From JBHJGP01 sp050331695 (lineage in GTDB: Bacteria; Pseudomonadota; Alphaproteobacteria; Geminicoccales; Geminicoccaceae), in NCBI GenBank assembly GCA_050331695.1, contig JBHJGP010000011.1:1-64000 (forward strand): a stretch of DNA of 64,000 bases. The letters run 5' to 3'. A model generated the notes under the pieces. The model had not been told where the DNA came from. It ran no database searches and worked only from the letters and a program-made list of their open reading frames with translations. Below are positions 63,236 to 64,000 of the stretch, piece after piece. How positions within the stretch are numbered: the first letter of the stretch is position 1; each line of letters starts with the position of its first letter. Both the position numbers and the translations under genes were made by a program.

Positions 63236-64000
63236 GTGAAGTTGCGAACGGTTTCGTCGATCCTGGATCTGATCGGCAACACCCCGCTTTTGCGCCTCAA
63301 GCGTGCTTCTGAGGAGACCGGCTGCGAGATCTACGGCAAGGCCGAGTTTCTGAACCCGGGCTACAGCATCAAGGACCGGGCGGCGCTCGCGATCATCGAG
63401 GACGCCGAGGCCAAGGGGATACTGAGACCGGGCGGCACCATCGTTGAGGGCACCGCAGGCAATACCGGCATCGGGCTTAGCCTGGTGGCGAAGGCCAAGG
63501 GCTACAAGACCGTGATCGTGATGCCGGAGACCCAGAGCCAGGAGAAGAAGGACACGCTTCGGCTCGGTGGCGCGCGCCTGGAACTGGTGCCGGCCGTCCC
63601 CTACCGCGATCCCAACAATTACGTGAAATATTCCGGTCGCCTGGCGGAGGAGCTTGCGGCGAGCGAGCCGGAAGGGGCGATCTGGGCGAACCAATTCGAC
63701 AATACGGCCAATCGCGACGGCCACTACCGCACCACAGGACCGGAAATCTGGTCCCAGACCGATGGCCAGATCGACGCGTTCGTCTGCGCCGTCGGTACCG
63801 GCGGCACGCTGGCCGGTGTGGGCACGGCGCTCCGCGAGCGAAAGCCGGAAGTCAAGATTTATCTGGCGGATCCCATGGGCTCGGCACTGTTCAGCTACTA
63901 TGACCACGGCAAACTGGCAGCGACCGGAAACTCGATCAGCGAGGGCATCGGCCAGGGACGGGTCACCGCCAATCTCGAGGGGTTCACGCCTGACGGCCAA
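63236..64000 (+). CDS. cysK: Cysteine synthase A (3' end outside window)
   Basis: The open frame starts at GTG 63236 after GAGAGGG and runs to the window end (255 residues visible). ILDLIGNTPLLRLKRASEETG, the PLP Lys in NPGYSIKDRAALAI, GTAGNTGIGLSLVAKAKG and FVCAVGTGGTLAGVG are family marks of O-acetylserine sulfhydrylase. It makes cysteine from O-acetylserine and sulfide. Its frame is not interrupted, so truncation is only by the window. Confidence 0.93.
   Translation, partial: MKLRTVSSILDLIGNTPLLRLKRASEETGCEIYGKAEFLNPGYSIKDRAALAIIEDAEAKGILRPGGTIVEGTAGNTGIGLSLVAKAKGYKTVIVMPETQSQEKKDTLRLGGARLELVPAVPYRDPNNYVKYSGRLAEELAASEPEGAIWANQFDNTANRDGHYRTTGPEIWSQTDGQIDAFVCAVGTGGTLAGVGTALRERKPEVKIYLADPMGSALFSYYDHGKLAATGNSISEGIGQGRVTANLEGFTPDGQ

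Noticed and set aside
62963..64000. 345-codon minus-strand frame at the right end
   Set aside because: It runs antisense through the small membrane gene and cysK, whose plus-strand frames have clear motifs.

Overview
The window looks like chromosomal DNA of a GC-rich (roughly 60-65 % by eye) alphaproteobacterium, probably Rhodospirillales-like. This rests on the hybrid B12 pathway genes (CbiX, CbiD, a CbiG-CobJ fusion, CobH, CobL, CobM), the small DUF6494 and DUF6352 proteins, the plant-type glutamate-cysteine ligase and ETF-ubiquinone oxidoreductase. No insertion sequence, phage gene or CRISPR array was seen. The placement is inference from gene content.

Layout: 1-1.3 kb, two convergent broken genes (metallophosphoesterase, subtilisin) meeting at a rearrangement scar. 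1.3-6 kb, a cyclase/AAA/TPR signalling protein, a B12 riboswitch controlling a PCu(A)C-fold His-rich periplasmic protein, and an apparently frameshifted gene. 6-12 kb, a class IV aminotransferase and a glycoside uptake/cleavage operon (binding protein, two permeases, beta-glucuronidase-like GH2). 12-26 kb, an envelope/secretion region with a CHASE2 cyclase, a CRP-type regulator, tandem duplicated secreted proteins, an autotransporter, a caspase-like lipoprotein, a CsgG-like lipoprotein, a GIN-type adhesin and an OmpA protein. 26-30.6 kb, an RraA-like protein and an HxlR/DsbA/monooxygenase/flavin reductase operon. 30.6-31.6 kb, a gene-poor stretch and tRNA-Ser(GGA). 31.8-34.8 kb, O-antigen ligase-like protein, glycosyltransferase and MBL hydrolase. 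34.8-40.7 kb, lepA-pheT-pheS-rplT-rpmI. 40.8-54.8 kb, a large cobalamin cluster. 54.8-64 kb, housekeeping and conserved hypothetical genes ending inside a cysteine synthase gene.

The most interesting part is 12-26 kb. Five perfect GTGA-N6-TCAC palindromes sit at 15418, 16048, 21297, 24229 and 24608, each upstream of a gene for a small exported protein or OmpA protein and at one of two fixed distances from the start codon (78 or 62-63 bases). This is the E. coli CRP core sequence. The regulator at 14626-15333 keeps the CRP-type recognition-helix residues (R-E-x3-R) and a cyclic-nucleotide phosphate-binding cassette, and the gene converging on it is a CHASE2-type class III cyclase with a conserved active site. 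I infer a self-contained cyclic-nucleotide circuit: an envelope sensor cyclase, its receptor, and a local regulon of exported proteins. The small proteins carry ~35-residue repeats and paired cysteines, and a CsgG-like lipoprotein is encoded in the same region, so a secreted fibre or surface layer is possible but unproven.

The B12 cluster encodes much of corrin ring synthesis and late assembly: cobA, cbiX, cobI, cbiG-cobJ, cobM, cbiD, cobK, cobL, cobH, cobB, cbiB/cobD, cobT, cobS. cobO, cobQ, cobP/cobU and cobC were not found here. The only B12 riboswitch seen lies about 36 kb away, in front of the PCu(A)C-like gene.
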